A DNA stretch of 64,000 nt from Catonia carolina (GCA_035578175.1 JAQMRL010000014.1:15882274-15946273), one strand, 5' to 3'. Positions 11,650 through 23,209 are shown, numbered from the stretch's first letter. Numbers and translations are program-made. Notes: a model not told the origin generated them from the letters alone.

Positions 11650-12010
11650 TACTTTTTCTTCTCTTCAACGGTTAGGCATTTCTACCTATTCCAACACCCA
11701 TCTTTTCTTCGGTGTGCCACTATCTTCTTTCTACTGGTTTGTATCTTCTTGGTAAACCAGGTAACTGGCTTTCTGGGATTTCATTTAAATGATCGACCCA
11801 TGGGCACAGTGAACAGTAAAATTTCAAATTCTTGCCTTATATCTTCATTTTTGATCCTTAGTTTTGTACATCCCTCAACGAACCTTATGAATTTCATTTC
11901 TGTAGTTTGGATGTTACTTTTCTCTTTTCTCGTCATCACCCATGCTTCACTGTCGGATGTCAAAGCTAGAACTGCCATTGTCTAATAAAACTTTTCACAC
12001 TTTCCAGTCT
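11650..12010 (-). pseudogene. LINE-C reverse transcriptase C-terminal relic
   Basis: On the minus strand, SEAWVMTRKEKSNIQTTEMK then FIRFVEGCTKLRIKNEDIRQ follows the pattern G-S-E-x-W-V...R-x-Q-x-A-E-M-x-F-L-R seen at 59706-60086. That pattern is typical of the segment after the LINE reverse transcriptase catalytic core. The 3' part is in another frame. It lies in an inx3 intron. Confidence 0.65.
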
Positions 12011-12239
12011 ACCATTTTTTTCACGACTATGCACTACAGACTAAAGTAAATTTAACGTATCTTGCACTGTAGATTGACGTTTTATCAACTTTTTCAAAAA
12101 ATCAGTGTGCAGTCACTTCAGTTCTTACCAACAAGGGTATTATATGAAAATAAAGTTTGAAATGTGCTCTTTTTAACCATATACTTAGTTTAAGTCAATT
12201 ATTAAGTTATTTATAAAATAATACTATTTACAATTACTC

Positions 12240-12795
12240 TAATTTACACATTTCCGAAAAATTTTATATGAAATTTATATCAATATTGCTTTCATTCTCC
12301 GCAGCGTTGTATGATTCATCAATATCCGTGTCATCTAATTCCGACCCAGAATCCTCTGCAAAACAATCTAATGCATCTCTAGACATCGTTTCATGAAATG
12401 TATAATAGCACAATAACAATAAAACACGTACACTGCAAACAATGTGGCCTTGTAACATGCTATGTCGGTACTCGGTAGTAGATGCTACGGTTCGATTTCA
12501 CACATTAAGTAGCGGTCGATAGTTTCGTCAATATATCAGAAAATACTAATCGATTCGGTCAACTATCACTGTAGGTAAATGGAGAACAAAGTGAACTAAA
12601 TAACAGTGAAAACGGGAAACAGATAGCGTACGGGTAGCCACATTTATAACAATGTGAAAGTAGCAAACGTATGAGATACGTTTGCCATCTAGGGATGTAT
12701 ATTGCCGTGCCCGTATGACATACGTTTGCCGTCACTCGGTGTATATCATTTTGGCCATATCACGTACGGATGTCGTTTGGAAAGTGTAAACCTTC
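12240..12795 (-). mobile_element. piggyBac-like relic, 5' end
   Basis: Reading the minus strand, TTTACACTTTCCAAACGACA begins near 12793 and is followed by near-palindromic CGTATGACATACG and CGTATGAGATACG repeats. An open frame down to 12264 contains DCFAEDSGSELDDTDIDESY, an acidic N-terminus like that of piggyBac transposases. The catalytic domain is absent. Assignment rests on the acidic start and the end motif, so it is tentative. Confidence 0.45.
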
Positions 12796-13475
12796 TTTGA
12801 TTCTTGCCTCAGTGTCCAATGATCATCCCATATATCTGATTAAATTTAGATAACTTATTTTTCATGTCATAGTCATCTTCATTTTGAGACATCAGTTCAA
12901 AGGTATTTATAGTAGCTCACTTCCTCTAGTATTTGTTCATTAACTGAATAGGTGTCCAGAAGAATGGCCTATGTTACAAAATTTTGAAAACCCGGTTTTC
13001 GCCGGATTTATGGTCTATGTAATGTACTCTAATAACTTATAACAGTTTTAGTTCTGTAAGCTGTCAACAGATGCCAAAAATAACCAAAAATAACCAAAAA
13101 TTGAGAAAAAAATTGAAAAAATTCTAGAGGAAAACAGGCATATGTAGGAGGGATTTCATTACTCAGTTATTATATATATGGTCAGCTGTGTCCAGTTCAG
13201 TTGTTTTTTATCTGCATCACGTACATAATCACTTTATCATATATTTTATCATCGTTTTCCAAATTATTTTTCATTCAGTACAAACCATGAATATTGACTT
13301 CAACTCACCGTGAATACTAAAAACGGTAACAAAAACTGGAACCATGAATACAGAGTTGACTGTATTATTAACAGTAGCCTACAGCATTAACAGTTTCTCT
13401 TTTATAGTTTTGTTTTAAAAGTAAAATATATGTTTTTTATTGTAAAAATGAATTAAGTAATGTGAACTAAAAATA
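12796..13475. other. Intron DNA, no feature recognised
   Basis: AT-rich inx3 intron. A run of near-repeats of AAAAATAACC around 13075-13100 is the only notable local pattern. Confidence 0.45.
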
Positions 13476-13678
13476 TCTTGTGTGAATCACTCACACGACT
13501 TTCTCTTGCTAATGCAAATAATGAACAATAAACCTAACCTCAATAAATATAACCTTATTTCAATAATGAGTGAAAGGCACAAAATGAAAATCAATTTCAG
13601 TTTGACTTGAAAATACAGAGAATCACTTTTTTACGCTAAACTAGGCTCTGTAGAGAAAAATGCTTAAAATAAAAGTAG
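13476..13678 (-). repeat. Family A, right-end fragment
   Basis: ATCTTGTGTGAATCACTCAC to GCTTAAAATAAAAG is the inverted right end. It ends abruptly against a fragment of opposite orientation. Confidence 0.75.
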
Positions 13679-13735
13679 GTAATATTTTTCATTATTTACA
13701 CCGGCAAGAGAAATTCCTACGAGTATTTTTTCACA
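13679..13735 (+). repeat. Family A, right-terminal fragment
   Basis: TTCATTATTTACACCGGCAA then GAGAAATTCCTACGAG and CAACAGATTT is a decayed right terminus. It lies head-to-tail against the next copy. Confidence 0.6.
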
Positions 13736-13743
13736 ACAGATTT

Positions 13744-14608
13744 ACTTTTATTTTCCCTTGCCTATATGAATATTGTATCATTTTCATGTTGATTTTTCAA
13801 AATTGAGTTTTCACCGGATCTACACGTTTTCAGACCCCCTGAACCCAAAAAAGATTTTTTTAGCGATTGGTCTGTGGGTGTGTAAACAGACTATCTCAAG
13901 AACGAAACATCGTACAAACTTGAAACTTAAGTTAGATACCACTGGAGGACCTGGCACAAACATTTTCATCAAAATCTGTCAACTGGAAGTAGTGGTTTAT
14001 TTGTATAGTTTTTCACTTTTTTGCGGTTTTCTCAAAAACTGCTCCTACGAATTTTTTTTTAAATCACATTTACTAAATTTTTTATACTCTACAAGACAGG
14101 GTAGGCGCCATGTCTGCTGAAATTCTTTGGGAGGATGTTTTCTCGTAAAAAATTGTTTTTTAAGATTGCGGCTGTAATATGCATATTAGCGCAACAAAAT
14201 ATAATAAAAGTTGTAGACTGCTTAGTTTAGCGGTAATTTGTGATTTTCGATTTTTTTTCACGAAAATGTGTAAAAAATGAATTTTTTAAGATTTCACCCT
14301 TAGAATGCATTTTACGACAAAAGTATATATATAATCAAATTTATAGGGAATTAAAAGATCTACAACTTTTATTTAGAGCATTTTTCTCTACAGAGCCTAG
14401 TTTAGTGTGAAAAAGTGATTTTTCATATTATTAAGCTGCAAATTAAGGTTGGTTTTCATTTTGCATCATTCATTCATGATTAAAATTAGGTAATGTTTTT
14501 TGAGGTTAGTTTTTTGTTTAGTTCTAAAGTTTTATTACTAATGTTAGGTTATATTGGTCATTATTTGCATTGGCAAGAGAAGTTCGTGTGATTATTTCAC
14601 AACAAAAT
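13744..14608 (+). repeat. Family A copy next to the last innexin exon
   Basis: From TTTTATTTTCCCTTGCCTAT to TTGGCAAGAGAAGTTCGTGT and CACAACAAAATT. The microsatellite is reduced to CTGTGGGTGTGT. Its right end lies about 60 bases before the acceptor of the final innexin exon, so it borders the splice-site tract. Confidence 0.8.
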
Positions 14609-14668
14609 TATTTTTACATTTATTATTTTACTAACACTGTTGATTTTTTTTTTTTTTTTTTGATACAG

Positions 14669-14857
14669 GTCGGAGATTTTCTGCTGTTACATTTCATGGG
14701 ACAAAATATGAACATGATGCTTTACGGCGAACTTTTAGACGAAATAAGTCGTAAATTACATCTCGGTAATAATATACCGACGGCTCCATCCACACTCGAA
14801 CTGTCACCGATTTATCCTTCAGATAAATTACGATTACATAAGGAGACTGAAGCTTAA
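14669..14857 (+). CDS. inx3: Innexin inx3-like, terminal exon and stop
   Basis: The exon follows a T-rich tract ending GATACAG and reads VGDFLLLHFMGQNMNMMLYG, the conserved cytoplasmic start of the innexin C-tail. It continues ELLDEISRKLHLGNN and ends with PTAPSTLELSPIYPSDKL then a short Lys/Glu-rich tail and TAA at 14855-14857. The A-P-S-T-L-E-x-S-P-I-Y-P tail is what I know from insect inx3 and is absent from inx1 and inx2. This supports the symbol, although a database alignment was not possible. An AATAAA at 14872-14877, 15 bases after the stop, is a candidate poly(A) signal; others follow at about 15056. Confidence 0.95.
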   Translation, partial: VGDFLLLHFMGQNMNMMLYGELLDEISRKLHLGNNIPTAPSTLELSPIYPSDKLRLHKETEA

Positions 14858-15698
14858 TATAATTTCTGATTAATAAAATGATCTTCGCCTACAAAAAAAA
14901 AGTAATTATAAAACGGCGCGATAAATAATAAGTAGTAAGATTAATAGGCTGCCATCACAATTTTTATAGATTTAGTAATTTTGATAAATTAATAAGTTAA
15001 GGAGCTTTATCTATCATTTGATATTGATATATTAATGAATATATTATAATTAGCAAATAAATACATTCCTGTAATTGTGATATTACATTCGCGATAAATA
15101 CAATATTAATTATCACTAATTTACAATAATGTTATTGCAATACAATTCTCAAATTATTATTATTTTTAATGTTTTTTTTTTGTTGAAAAACAAAAATTTT
15201 ACACGAAATAAATATCCGTAAACTTATGAATAAATTATTTATTTAATACTCCATTACATAGATGATCCTGTAATCGATAATTTTTTTTTCTTAATTTACT
15301 TATGTCTAAAAACGAGTGGAATTTACCACATATATATGTTACAATGTTATTATTTTTCTAGTTTACTGTGAAATCGATATAATCCATTTAATAGGATTTT
15401 CATAAGTCCAACACAAATTAGTGTCTTAGGCGGAAAATCGTCTTTTTTGGATAAGACAATTTCATGAGAGTGCTTTTTCAAGAAATCATTATTGAAGGCA
15501 GAAAAGTGTTATGTTTTAGCATTCTGCGTTTTGTGAGAAAATATTATTAACAATAATTACATACAGGTTATATGTAAATAAATATATAGGTTATATTATG
15601 TTGTACATAAATAAACGTAAAGATACATACATACCTTTTTGAACATCACATTTAATTTAAAAAAAAAATACAAACAAATAACACCACTAATATATATG
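14858..15698. other. inx3 3' untranslated region and AT-rich DNA
   Basis: AT-rich sequence with several AATAAA hexamers (14872, 15056). No open frame or repeat end was recognised up to the mariner-like element at 15701. Confidence 0.5.
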
Positions 15699-15700
15699 TA

Positions 15701-17083
15701 CAGAGTGATTCAATAAGATGGAAACAATTTCAATAAGCTGTATTTCCTGAACTACATGTTATATTTTAATTCTGTAAATTACATTTTGAAGAGAAAGTTT
15801 TAAATTTTAATTTACATACATGAAAGTTTATAGATGTTCAATGTGTCCTCCTCCGGCTGCACGTACAACATCTAGACGGTAACTGAACTCATCCCAAACT
15901 CTCTGACGCATGTCTTGGGTCACTGAGTTGACTGCAGCAGTGATATGATTCCTTAGTTCATTCAAATTGGTGGGAAGAGGTGGTATGTAAACTGCACTTT
16001 TCACGAACCCCCACAAGAAAAAGTCACAGGGTGTGAGATCTGGAGACCTCGGTGGCCAAAACTGAAGTGCAGAGTCGTCATTCGCCATGCGACCTATCCA
16101 TCGTTGACGTATGGATTCATTTAGGAAACGCCGAACATTGCGATGCCAATGGGGTGGAGCTCCGTCCTGCTGGAAAATGTAATCTCCTGAATCTTCATTC
16201 ATTTGAGGAACGAGCCAGTTTTGTAGCATTCTAAGATACGTTTGTATCTTAGAATACAACCAGTAACCGTATTCTCATCAAAAAAGAAAGGCCCATAAAC
16301 TTTTGTCAGCGACAAGGCGCAAAAAACATTAACTTTCGGGCTGTCCCGCTCATGTTCCACTGTTACATGGGGATTTTGTAGCCCCCAGATCCTAACATTA
16401 TGCCTGTTGACTTTCCCACTTAGATGAAATGTGGCTTCATTACTAAAAATCACTCGAGGCAGAAACAACTCATCTTCCATGTGTTGGAGCATACGGTCAC
16501 AAAATTCTACACGCCATATCTTATCGCCTCGGCGAAGAGCCTGTAGCATTTGCAAACGGTAAGGTTTGTACAATAATCGGCACCTCAATACACGCCAGAC
16601 AGTTGTTTGCGGTAGTCCGAGTTCCATACTCACTCTACGGGTTGATTTCATAGGGCTACGCTCAAGGCTAGTTCGAACGCGTTCCACATTCTGTTCCAAT
16701 ACACGAGGTCTGCCTGGACTTTTACCTTTACACAGAGAGCCAGTTTCGTCAAATTGTTTATTCCAATGATAAATGCTCATCCTCGTTGGAGGTTCGACGT
16801 TAAACTTAAGCCGAAATGCACGCTGCACCGCAGTTGCAGACTCGGTTCTACTGTACTCACGCACGCAAAAAATCTTGTGTTCCATAGCAGCCATCCTGCT
16901 TACAACTGACGCAGTACGCGGCTGCGCAGCTGACAGCAACAATGCGGTGCTGGAGCGCTCTGGTGCCGTTATTTATAACTTTGTTATTTCCTCTTTCAAA
17001 TGTAATTTATAGAATTAAAATATAACATGCAGTTTAGGAAATATAGCTGATTGAAATTGTTTCCATCTTATTGAATCACGCTG
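15701..17083 (-). mobile_element. Long Tc1/mariner-type element, DUF4817 group
   Basis: CAGAGTGATTCAATAAGATG at the left and the inverse CATCTTATTGAATCACGCTG at the right open inverted repeats of about 90 bases, with TA on both sides. The element is 1383 bases and carries one broken transposase on the minus strand. Apart from that break it looks structurally complete and so relatively young. Confidence 0.92.
15828..16894 (-). pseudogene. Transposase of the 15701-17083 element, broken
   Basis: Likely start MAAMEHKIFCVREYSRT at 16894; an upstream in-frame ATG at 16942 also exists. N-terminal helix-turn-helix segments (RAFRLKFNVEPPTRMSIYHW and KSTRRVSMELGLPQTTVWRV) precede a DDE-type core. The first acidic residue is replaced: VIFSNEATFHLSG has Asn where relatives have Asp. 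The second Asp is in QQDGAPPHWH and the third in PDLTPCDFFLWG, 46 residues apart. The frame is broken at 16228-16255 by a 12-base inverted duplication. The tail ends GGGHIEHL. It is inactive by both changes. Confidence 0.9.
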
Positions 17084-17293
17084 TATATAAATACTGTGTA
17101 ACTAATAACGAAATTTCCATAACTTATTTTTAAAATAGTTATCAATTTTGAGCGTGTATTAGGCGGGACTGAATGCGTATTAAGCGGAAACATATACATG
17201 TGTTTTATTTTATTAATCAAGGGACTTCATGACAACTGCATTTTAAGCAGAATATCATTTTAGCCGTGAGCATATTAAACAGATACTACTGTA
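17084..17293. other. AT-rich spacer
   Basis: Short AT-rich stretch with phrases such as GTATTAGGCGGGACTGAATG. No feature assigned. Confidence 0.4.
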
Positions 17294-17893
17294 TTTAGCA
17301 AAATTGCAATACAATACAAGCTTGCTAATCTGAACTAATAAAAACTGTGACTTTTCGGATAACCGAAAAGTTTGGATTAGCAAATTTTTGTCTAACCACC
17401 AATAATCACATTTAAAATGAGTAAAACAATAAAATTGTTTACGTTGGAATAAACTAATTTAATAATAATAATATACGTACAATAAACTGACCTTACTTGT
17501 TTTTTCCACAAAAGTCATATTAAAAGAAATTAACAATAAAAAAATTTGTAAATACGGTAAGTTAATTAAAATAACACAGTTTTTTAATTTAGCAAAATTA
17601 TTTAGCAAAATTGCAATACAATACAAGCTTGCTAATCTGAACTAATAAAAACTGTGACTTTTCGGATAACCGAAAAGTTTGGATTAGCAAATTTTTGTCT
17701 AACCACCAATAATCACATTTAAAATGAGTAAAACAATAAAATTGTTTACGTTGGAATAAACTAATTTAATAATAATAATATACGTACAATAAACTGACCT
17801 TACTTGTTTTTTCCACAAAAGTCATATTAAAAGAAATTAACAATAAAAAAATTTGTAAATACGGTAAGTTAATTAAAATAACACAGTTTTTTT
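17294..17893 (+). repeat. Tandem duplication, two units of 307 bases
   Basis: The unit TTTAGCAAAATTGCAATACA through AAATAACACAGTTTTTT appears at 17294-17600 and again from 17601. By eye the copies are identical until the end of the second. Each holds the palindrome-like CTTTTCGGATAACCGAAAAG, which recalls pogo/Tigger-type ends. Confidence 0.9.
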
Positions 17894-18284
17894 ATTTTGT
17901 AATAACGTAATTAAATAATAAAATACTTTTCAATAACCTTTATTTTTTCACAAAAAAGTCAATTTTTTTTTTCTGTTTCTTGTAAGCGAAACTTTGTTCG
18001 AATGCTTTGTCGTTTTATGAAACGGCTTATCGATTTTTTTAGCCCACTTTATACACTTATTAAAACTTGCCACTTAATGGTTTATTTTATTTTACAGTAG
18101 TTTTCAGTCTTCAACATTATTATTCTCCATTCACGATTTCAGCGTCGGATAATGTACAAAATTTTTTTATAGTTTGGATTACCGGAGGGTCTGTACTAAA
18201 GAGGTTCGGACTATCAAACTTGTATTGTATAAATAATATATTTTCTTAAGTTTTGGCACGGTTAAAGTCAACAAAATCAGAAGA
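17894..18284. other. No gene; fragment with pogo-like wording
   Basis: AT-rich. GTTTGGATTACCGGAGGGTC near 18172 resembles pogo-type terminal sequence, but no pair was found. Confidence 0.35.
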
Positions 18285-18294
18285 ATATAGTTAT

Positions 18295-18634
18295 TTTTTT
18301 TTTTTTTTTTTTTTTAAATTCCTAATATGTGTACGTTGCAATCTGTTCAATTCAGAACAATAAGCAACCCCATGACCCAATGAGATGAGGATGATGTGTA
18401 TGACGTGTAAATGAGGTGTAGTCTTGTACAGACTCAGGTCGACCATTCCTGAGAGAGTATGGTTAATTGAACCCCAACCATCAAAGTACACCGGTAACCA
18501 CTGTCTAGCATTCAAATCCGTATAAAAGTAACTACCTTCACTAGGATTTGAACCAGGAACCTTCGTCTCCGAAAATCAGCTGTTTAACAGCTGATTTTGG
18601 CGACGACTTTACCTCTAGACCAACCCGGTGGGTT
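18295..18634 (-). mobile_element. SINE-4, tRNA-derived, full length
   Basis: On the minus strand a head with CGGTGGGTTGGTCTAGAGGT (A-box region), an internal palindrome CAGCTGTTAAACAGCTG and a B box CTGGTTCAAATCC. A roughly 230-base body and poly(A) follow. ATATAGTTAT flanks it at 18285-18294 and 18635-18644, a 10-base target duplication. Confidence 0.88.
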
Positions 18635-18644
18635 ATATAGTTAT

Positions 18645-19797
18645 AAACAAATATTTTTCATTACTTGATAAAAATCTGCTAGTTATGTTGCAAAGATATT
18701 TATAAATGAAATATCAAATAATATTAGAATTAAATGGTTTCTCTCTCTGCGTTGAAAGAACCCCTGCTACGCATGTAATGGAGTGTTAATAAAAGAAACA
18801 ATTTGATATTTGATATTTAGAATAAAATTTACACGCCTGATTTAAAATAAATTTTGAAAATAATACAAACGAAAATTTTATAACGATATTATTATTAGGT
18901 TGTATTTTTACAATATTGGCACAAATAAAACTATACTGCATTTTAACACGTCTTCCATTAAATAAGTAACGCTAATTAGTAATAGAAATAGTAATAATAA
19001 AATAAATATAAGTTTTTAATTTTATTGAATTTTGCGCAATTATTTCAATCATATAAATATTACTTGTAGCAAATAGTTGTACTATATTTATATTGAATAT
19101 TTGCTTATCCAGTTACAACTTTTGATCAAACCCTGAAATGAATTATGAAAAGACAGACTCTCACTTATGAAGAATGACATGAAACCATAAATAAAAATTC
19201 CCATTTTAGTCTATTAATAAATATAAAATAAATAAATAAATATAAATAAATTAAAGAGCATTAAGTATCGTACAAACAATGAATGGGCCATTTTTTTTTT
19301 TCAATTTATAGAGGTGAAATATTCTATTAAAAATGTATTTTAAAATGGCACATTGTATAAAACTAAAAAATATCTAACTACAAAATATCGAAGTAAAAAA
19401 TAAACGAATCGTTCAACAACATAATCCAATATTGTAAAAATGATTGAATTTACTAGATAAAACGGAAAAGATTTTTAAATAATAAATTAAGTTTTCGCAT
19501 TTTAAATTATATTTTTTTATGATGTTTATTTATGAAGAAAATTAATTTAGGTATTGTATTCTATTCTACGATTATTTTTCATATTCTTTTCTTATAATAA
19601 TTAATTAGTTATTCTTGTAAGTTATTAGTTATTTCTATATATAATTATTATGTTAATTTATACATGTATACATCATATTAAGAAATATATATAAATAAAT
19701 TTTTAATTTTAGTTTATTTTTAATGAAGACAAATCAAATTAAATAAAACAAAAAATGTATGGGAAGATCTCAATTATTATTTTTATTTTTTAGTTTA
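18645..19797. other. AT-rich intergenic DNA
   Basis: No exon, RNA gene or repeat end recognised. Long A and T stretches and TAAATAAATA runs (19200-19250) only. Confidence 0.45.
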
Positions 19798-19925
19798 TTT
19801 TTTAGTTGCATGAACCGGTTATTAGCGACTACGGTGGGTTTTAACTAAAACCCTAGTCGAGAATCAAACACGGGACCTCTGCATTGTATGCTAGCACGGT
19901 ACCACTACGCTACGAAGGCGGCCAT
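19798..19925 (-). mobile_element. tRNA-derived SINE, tail b relative
   Basis: On the minus strand GCCGCCTTCGTAGCGTAGTG begins a tRNA-like head with B box GTGTTTGATTCTC. The tail GTCGCTAATAACCGG is related to tail b of SINE-1 (GTCGTCGCTAATGACC). No clear target duplication. Confidence 0.7.
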
Positions 19926-19975
19926 TTCAATTATTAATATTTATTACTAATGTTCATAACACACACTTTAAAATA

Positions 19976-20558
19976 CCATGTGTACCAAAAAGAATGACCC
20001 GATTTTATATAGATTATTTATTAAGAAGAATGGCTTAACACCAACAAATTACATACTAAATTACTCACAAAAGACATAAGTTTATGAAAATCTATCATAA
20101 ATGTTCAATATGTCCTCCATTGGCTGCACGGACGACATCTAGCCGATAGCTGAATTCATCCCAAACTGAGCGTAAGGTGTCTTCTGTCACTGAAGCTACA
20201 GCAGCTGATATTCTGTTTTTTAGTTCATCAATGTCACGAGGTAAGGGAGGAACGTAAACAAGTTGTTTAACATATCCCCACAGGAAAAAATCGCATGGTG
20301 TTATGTCAGGGGACCTAGGAGGCCAAGAGTGTAAAGCCTGGTCTCGCGGTTCAAAGCAAGGTTTACAGTTTGGGATGAATTCAGCTATCGGCTAGATGTC
20401 GTCCGTGCAGCCAATGGAGGACATATTGAACATTTATGATAGATTTTCATAGACTTATGTCTTTTGTGAGTAATTTAGTATGTAATTTGTTGGTGTTAAG
20501 CCATTCTTCTTAATAAATAATCTATATAAAATCGGGTCATTCTTTTTGGTACACAGTG
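19976..20558. mobile_element. Foldback derivative of a DUF4817-type mariner element
   Basis: Two arms of 192 bases (19976-20167 and 20367-20558) are inverted copies of each other and are bounded by TA. Each arm carries the 3' end of a transposase gene ending in DVVRAANGGHIEHL, near-identical to the end of the 15701 element's protein. The 200-base centre continues only the left arm's gene (minus strand, GGGTATGTTAAACAACTTGT and related). So the element is one 3' end plus an inverted second 3' end. Confidence 0.9.
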
Positions 20559-20957
20559 TATTTAACTCAATTGTAAAATTAATCAGTAAAGAATTGTTAA
20601 AAATTATCTTAACATCAAATTTTCTGATAATTAGCAAATTAATACATTCACAGTAGCGTTAATGTGACATAATCATCCCCCGTGATATTTTATTTTTTTA
20701 ACAATTTAATCTGAACAAAATTTGTTTGTAATAAATTATAGTGTATAATTTAAAACAAAGGGTTCAAATACCCCAAAAATCACATGCCGGCACGTGATCC
20801 TGATCCAACAATAAATTACAAGGTTCAGCAAAAAAATAACCGGATTAATGCTATAAAATTATTTTACTTTATTCCTTCACAACTTTGGAATTATCCCCTT
20901 CAATATATTCTCCTCTCCTATCCATATGAAAAAAAGGGTTCAAAAACCCGAAAAATC
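20559..20957. other. No feature recognised
   Basis: AT-rich. A phrase AAAGGGTTCAAATACCCC and AAAAAGGGTTCAAAAACCCG occurs twice (20757 and 20932) and may mark a degraded repeat. Confidence 0.4.
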
Positions 20958-21296
20958 ACATGCAATGTCGATTTTTTAAAGATTTCAGCCTTATTATGCA
21001 TTTTACGACACTAAAGTATAATCAGATTTATAGAAAATTAAAAGATCTACAACTTTTATTTAGAGTATTTTTCTCTACAGAGCCTAGTTTAGCGTGAAAG
21101 AGTGATTTTCCATATTTATAAGTTAAACTGAGGTTGATTTTCACTTTTTGTCTTTCACTCATGATTAAAATAAGATTAGGTTTTTTGAGGTTAGTTTTTT
21201 TTGTTTCTTTCTAATGTTTTATTGCTAATGTTAGGTTATATTGTTAATATTTGCATTTGTAAGAGAAAGTTGTGTGAGTGTTTCACACTAGATTTT
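20958..21296 (+). repeat. Family A, right half
   Basis: GATTTCAGCCTTATTATGCA to AAGAGAAAGTTGTGTGAGTG and CACACTAGATTTTTT. Only the second internal unit and right terminus remain. Confidence 0.8.
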
Positions 21297-21332
21297 TTCC
21301 CTAGGGTAGATTTTATACCACGTCAGGTGACT

Positions 21333-21515
21333 TTAAATGTTTCTAGAAGCTCGTTTTGCAGCCCATATTCTTAGCATTCGCTCACAGTAAGCTTTTATCC
21401 TTTTTGCAGTCCACACAGAGCTTGTTCTCCTGCACCGAAAAGTGTTTGGAGCAATCGAAACTGGCAAATACTTCTGCCAGGGAAAAGTCAATAAATTATT
21501 TAAAGACAAACTCAA
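21333..21515 (-). pseudogene. Unknown peptide fragment, related to 42935-43020
   Basis: The minus-strand frame reads RTSSVWTAKRIKAYCERMLR then IWAAKRASRNI and a stop. A second locus at 42935-43020 (plus strand) encodes WTEERRKA, a stop, then SERMLRMWTEKKHSRNI, sharing W-T, R-x-K-A, E-R-M-L-R-x-W and S-R-N-I-stop. This suggests the C-terminus of a dispersed protein, most likely transposon-borne. I cannot name the family. Confidence 0.4.
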
Positions 21516-21990
21516 AAAATTTACAAGTGATTCAATTACATGTAGACAATTATATGAACTCTAGAAAATATAAAAAAACTTAATTTTATATGAAATTCAA
21601 ATTAGTAAAACATTTTAGAAATAAGATAATGACATTTTATTTTAAAATAATTTTCCCGATACTCATAAAATGCTCGACTGAATATGAAAATAATTTTCGT
21701 AACAAAAAAATTATTTAGATAATTATTTGATTTGTCCTCAAAGACATTTTTTTATAATTTAGTGAATGCTTTTGTTTATTATTATTAGGTTGTATTTTTA
21801 GTAGTAAGATTAAATGAATATTATAGAACAGAATTATGTGTTCCGAAATTATAATAATAATTATTTTTAAATTAAATAATCAATTAATGGTTACATGACT
21901 GTGTTAAATAAATTTATTTAATTATGATCGTCTGTTTTTTTTTTTTAATATTAATAAGAATCCTTCATCCTCATATTGAAGATTACAAGT
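21516..21990. other. No feature recognised
   Basis: AT-rich with no coding or repeat signal. Confidence 0.4.
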
Positions 21991-22110
21991 TAACCCTTTG
22001 GAAACGGACTGTTACTCGTTAAACAGAAGAATTGCAAAATTCAAAACGCGCTCTGAAAACAACTGTTTTATCTAACGTCACTACTGATGAAAAATTCTGA
22101 AAATATTACA
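21991..22110 (+). mobile_element. piggyBac-like solo end
   Basis: TTAACCCTTTGGAAACGGAC begins here and resembles 6473 and 41227. A second TTAACCCTTTGTCAACAG at 23057 has the same orientation and so cannot be its partner. Confidence 0.35.
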
Positions 22111-23147
22111 GTTGATTCATATAATACATACACACCTTTTGAATATAATTACAACAAAATTGCTTGATAATTCTTTGCGTTTAGGCGAGCGAAATTTTCA
22201 ACCGCGAAAATTTTTGTGTTTACTTTATATTTTTTACTATAACGGGCTTAAATTTCAGTTTAGCAAAAAAAAATTATAAAACATGTTTTGTAGACAAGAG
22301 TTTACTGGAATAAATGTTATTTTGTTATTTAAATTTCCGTAAATATTTGACGAAGTTACAAAATGTCAACATGTGTCCATTTTCACAACACAGGGAAGCA
22401 TGAAGGGATGGTATTTTACTTTCTTTATGGTGATGTCACAGAGCCACTATTATATTTAGGTTACAGCTGTAAGTAAAGCAATGTAGAAAATCCTTTTCCC
22501 TACAACCACGTGTTTTGAAAAATTCTGTAGGTGCGGTTAGAAGGAAGCCGTTACACGTCCTTTGCAACCTGGCAAAGTGTCAAACTTTTTTGCTTCCATG
22601 ATGGTAAACCCCCTCCTGAAAAGTAAAATAGACTCGTCTTCCCTTTTCAAGAGCAAACACCATAACAGAATCGTCATAGCTTCAACACAAACTAAAGAAC
22701 ATGCATGAACGTTGACTTACACACAAGCTACACGGATTTCCATTCAAAACAAACAATTCCCAAACCATCAATGCTACCTACACAATAAAGAGGGAATAAA
22801 AATTTTCCCTGTTATGATATTCTATTTCTGTAAACACTATTAGATGCGTTAAAAGAATTTCCTACTAGAAAATAACAATATTTACCAGTTTCCGGCTTAT
22901 ACTGACCTTGCAGAAGCACGTTTTTTCGCCCCAACCACAATCCATTTGGCATAATCTAAAATTAGATTACCAGTGTAAACAGAGTTAAAATATTTTTGCC
23001 AAATTTATCCAAATATAGAATGTTATAAAAATGACGCACTTGTTTTTCGATGACATTAACCCTTTGTCAACAGTAAACCCCTTTTTGCATCTCCAGACAT
23101 TGCCAGCATAAGACAGCCGTAGCAGACATATTTATAAAGCTTTCAGC

Positions 23148-23150
<3 letters not shown>
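22111..23150. other. Intergenic DNA, no gene recognised
   Basis: Slightly more GC-balanced than its surroundings. I looked for sponge and innexin exon motifs on both strands and found none. Confidence 0.4.

Positions 23151-23209
<59 letters not shown>
23151..23209 (+). repeat. GT microsatellite, about 29 units
   Basis: An uninterrupted TG run of 59 bases. Unlike the other GT/AC tracts it is not flanked by family A sequence. Confidence 0.97.

Noticed and set aside
21991..23075. A complete piggyBac-like element between TTAACCCTTT at 21991 and 23057
   Set aside because: Both motifs have the same orientation; a real pair would be inverted. No transposase was seen between them.
22111..23150. A sponge exon 7 in this more GC-balanced region
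   Set aside because: I found no splice-bounded segment resembling the DOCK L-G-L-D-L-V-P-R region on the minus strand.
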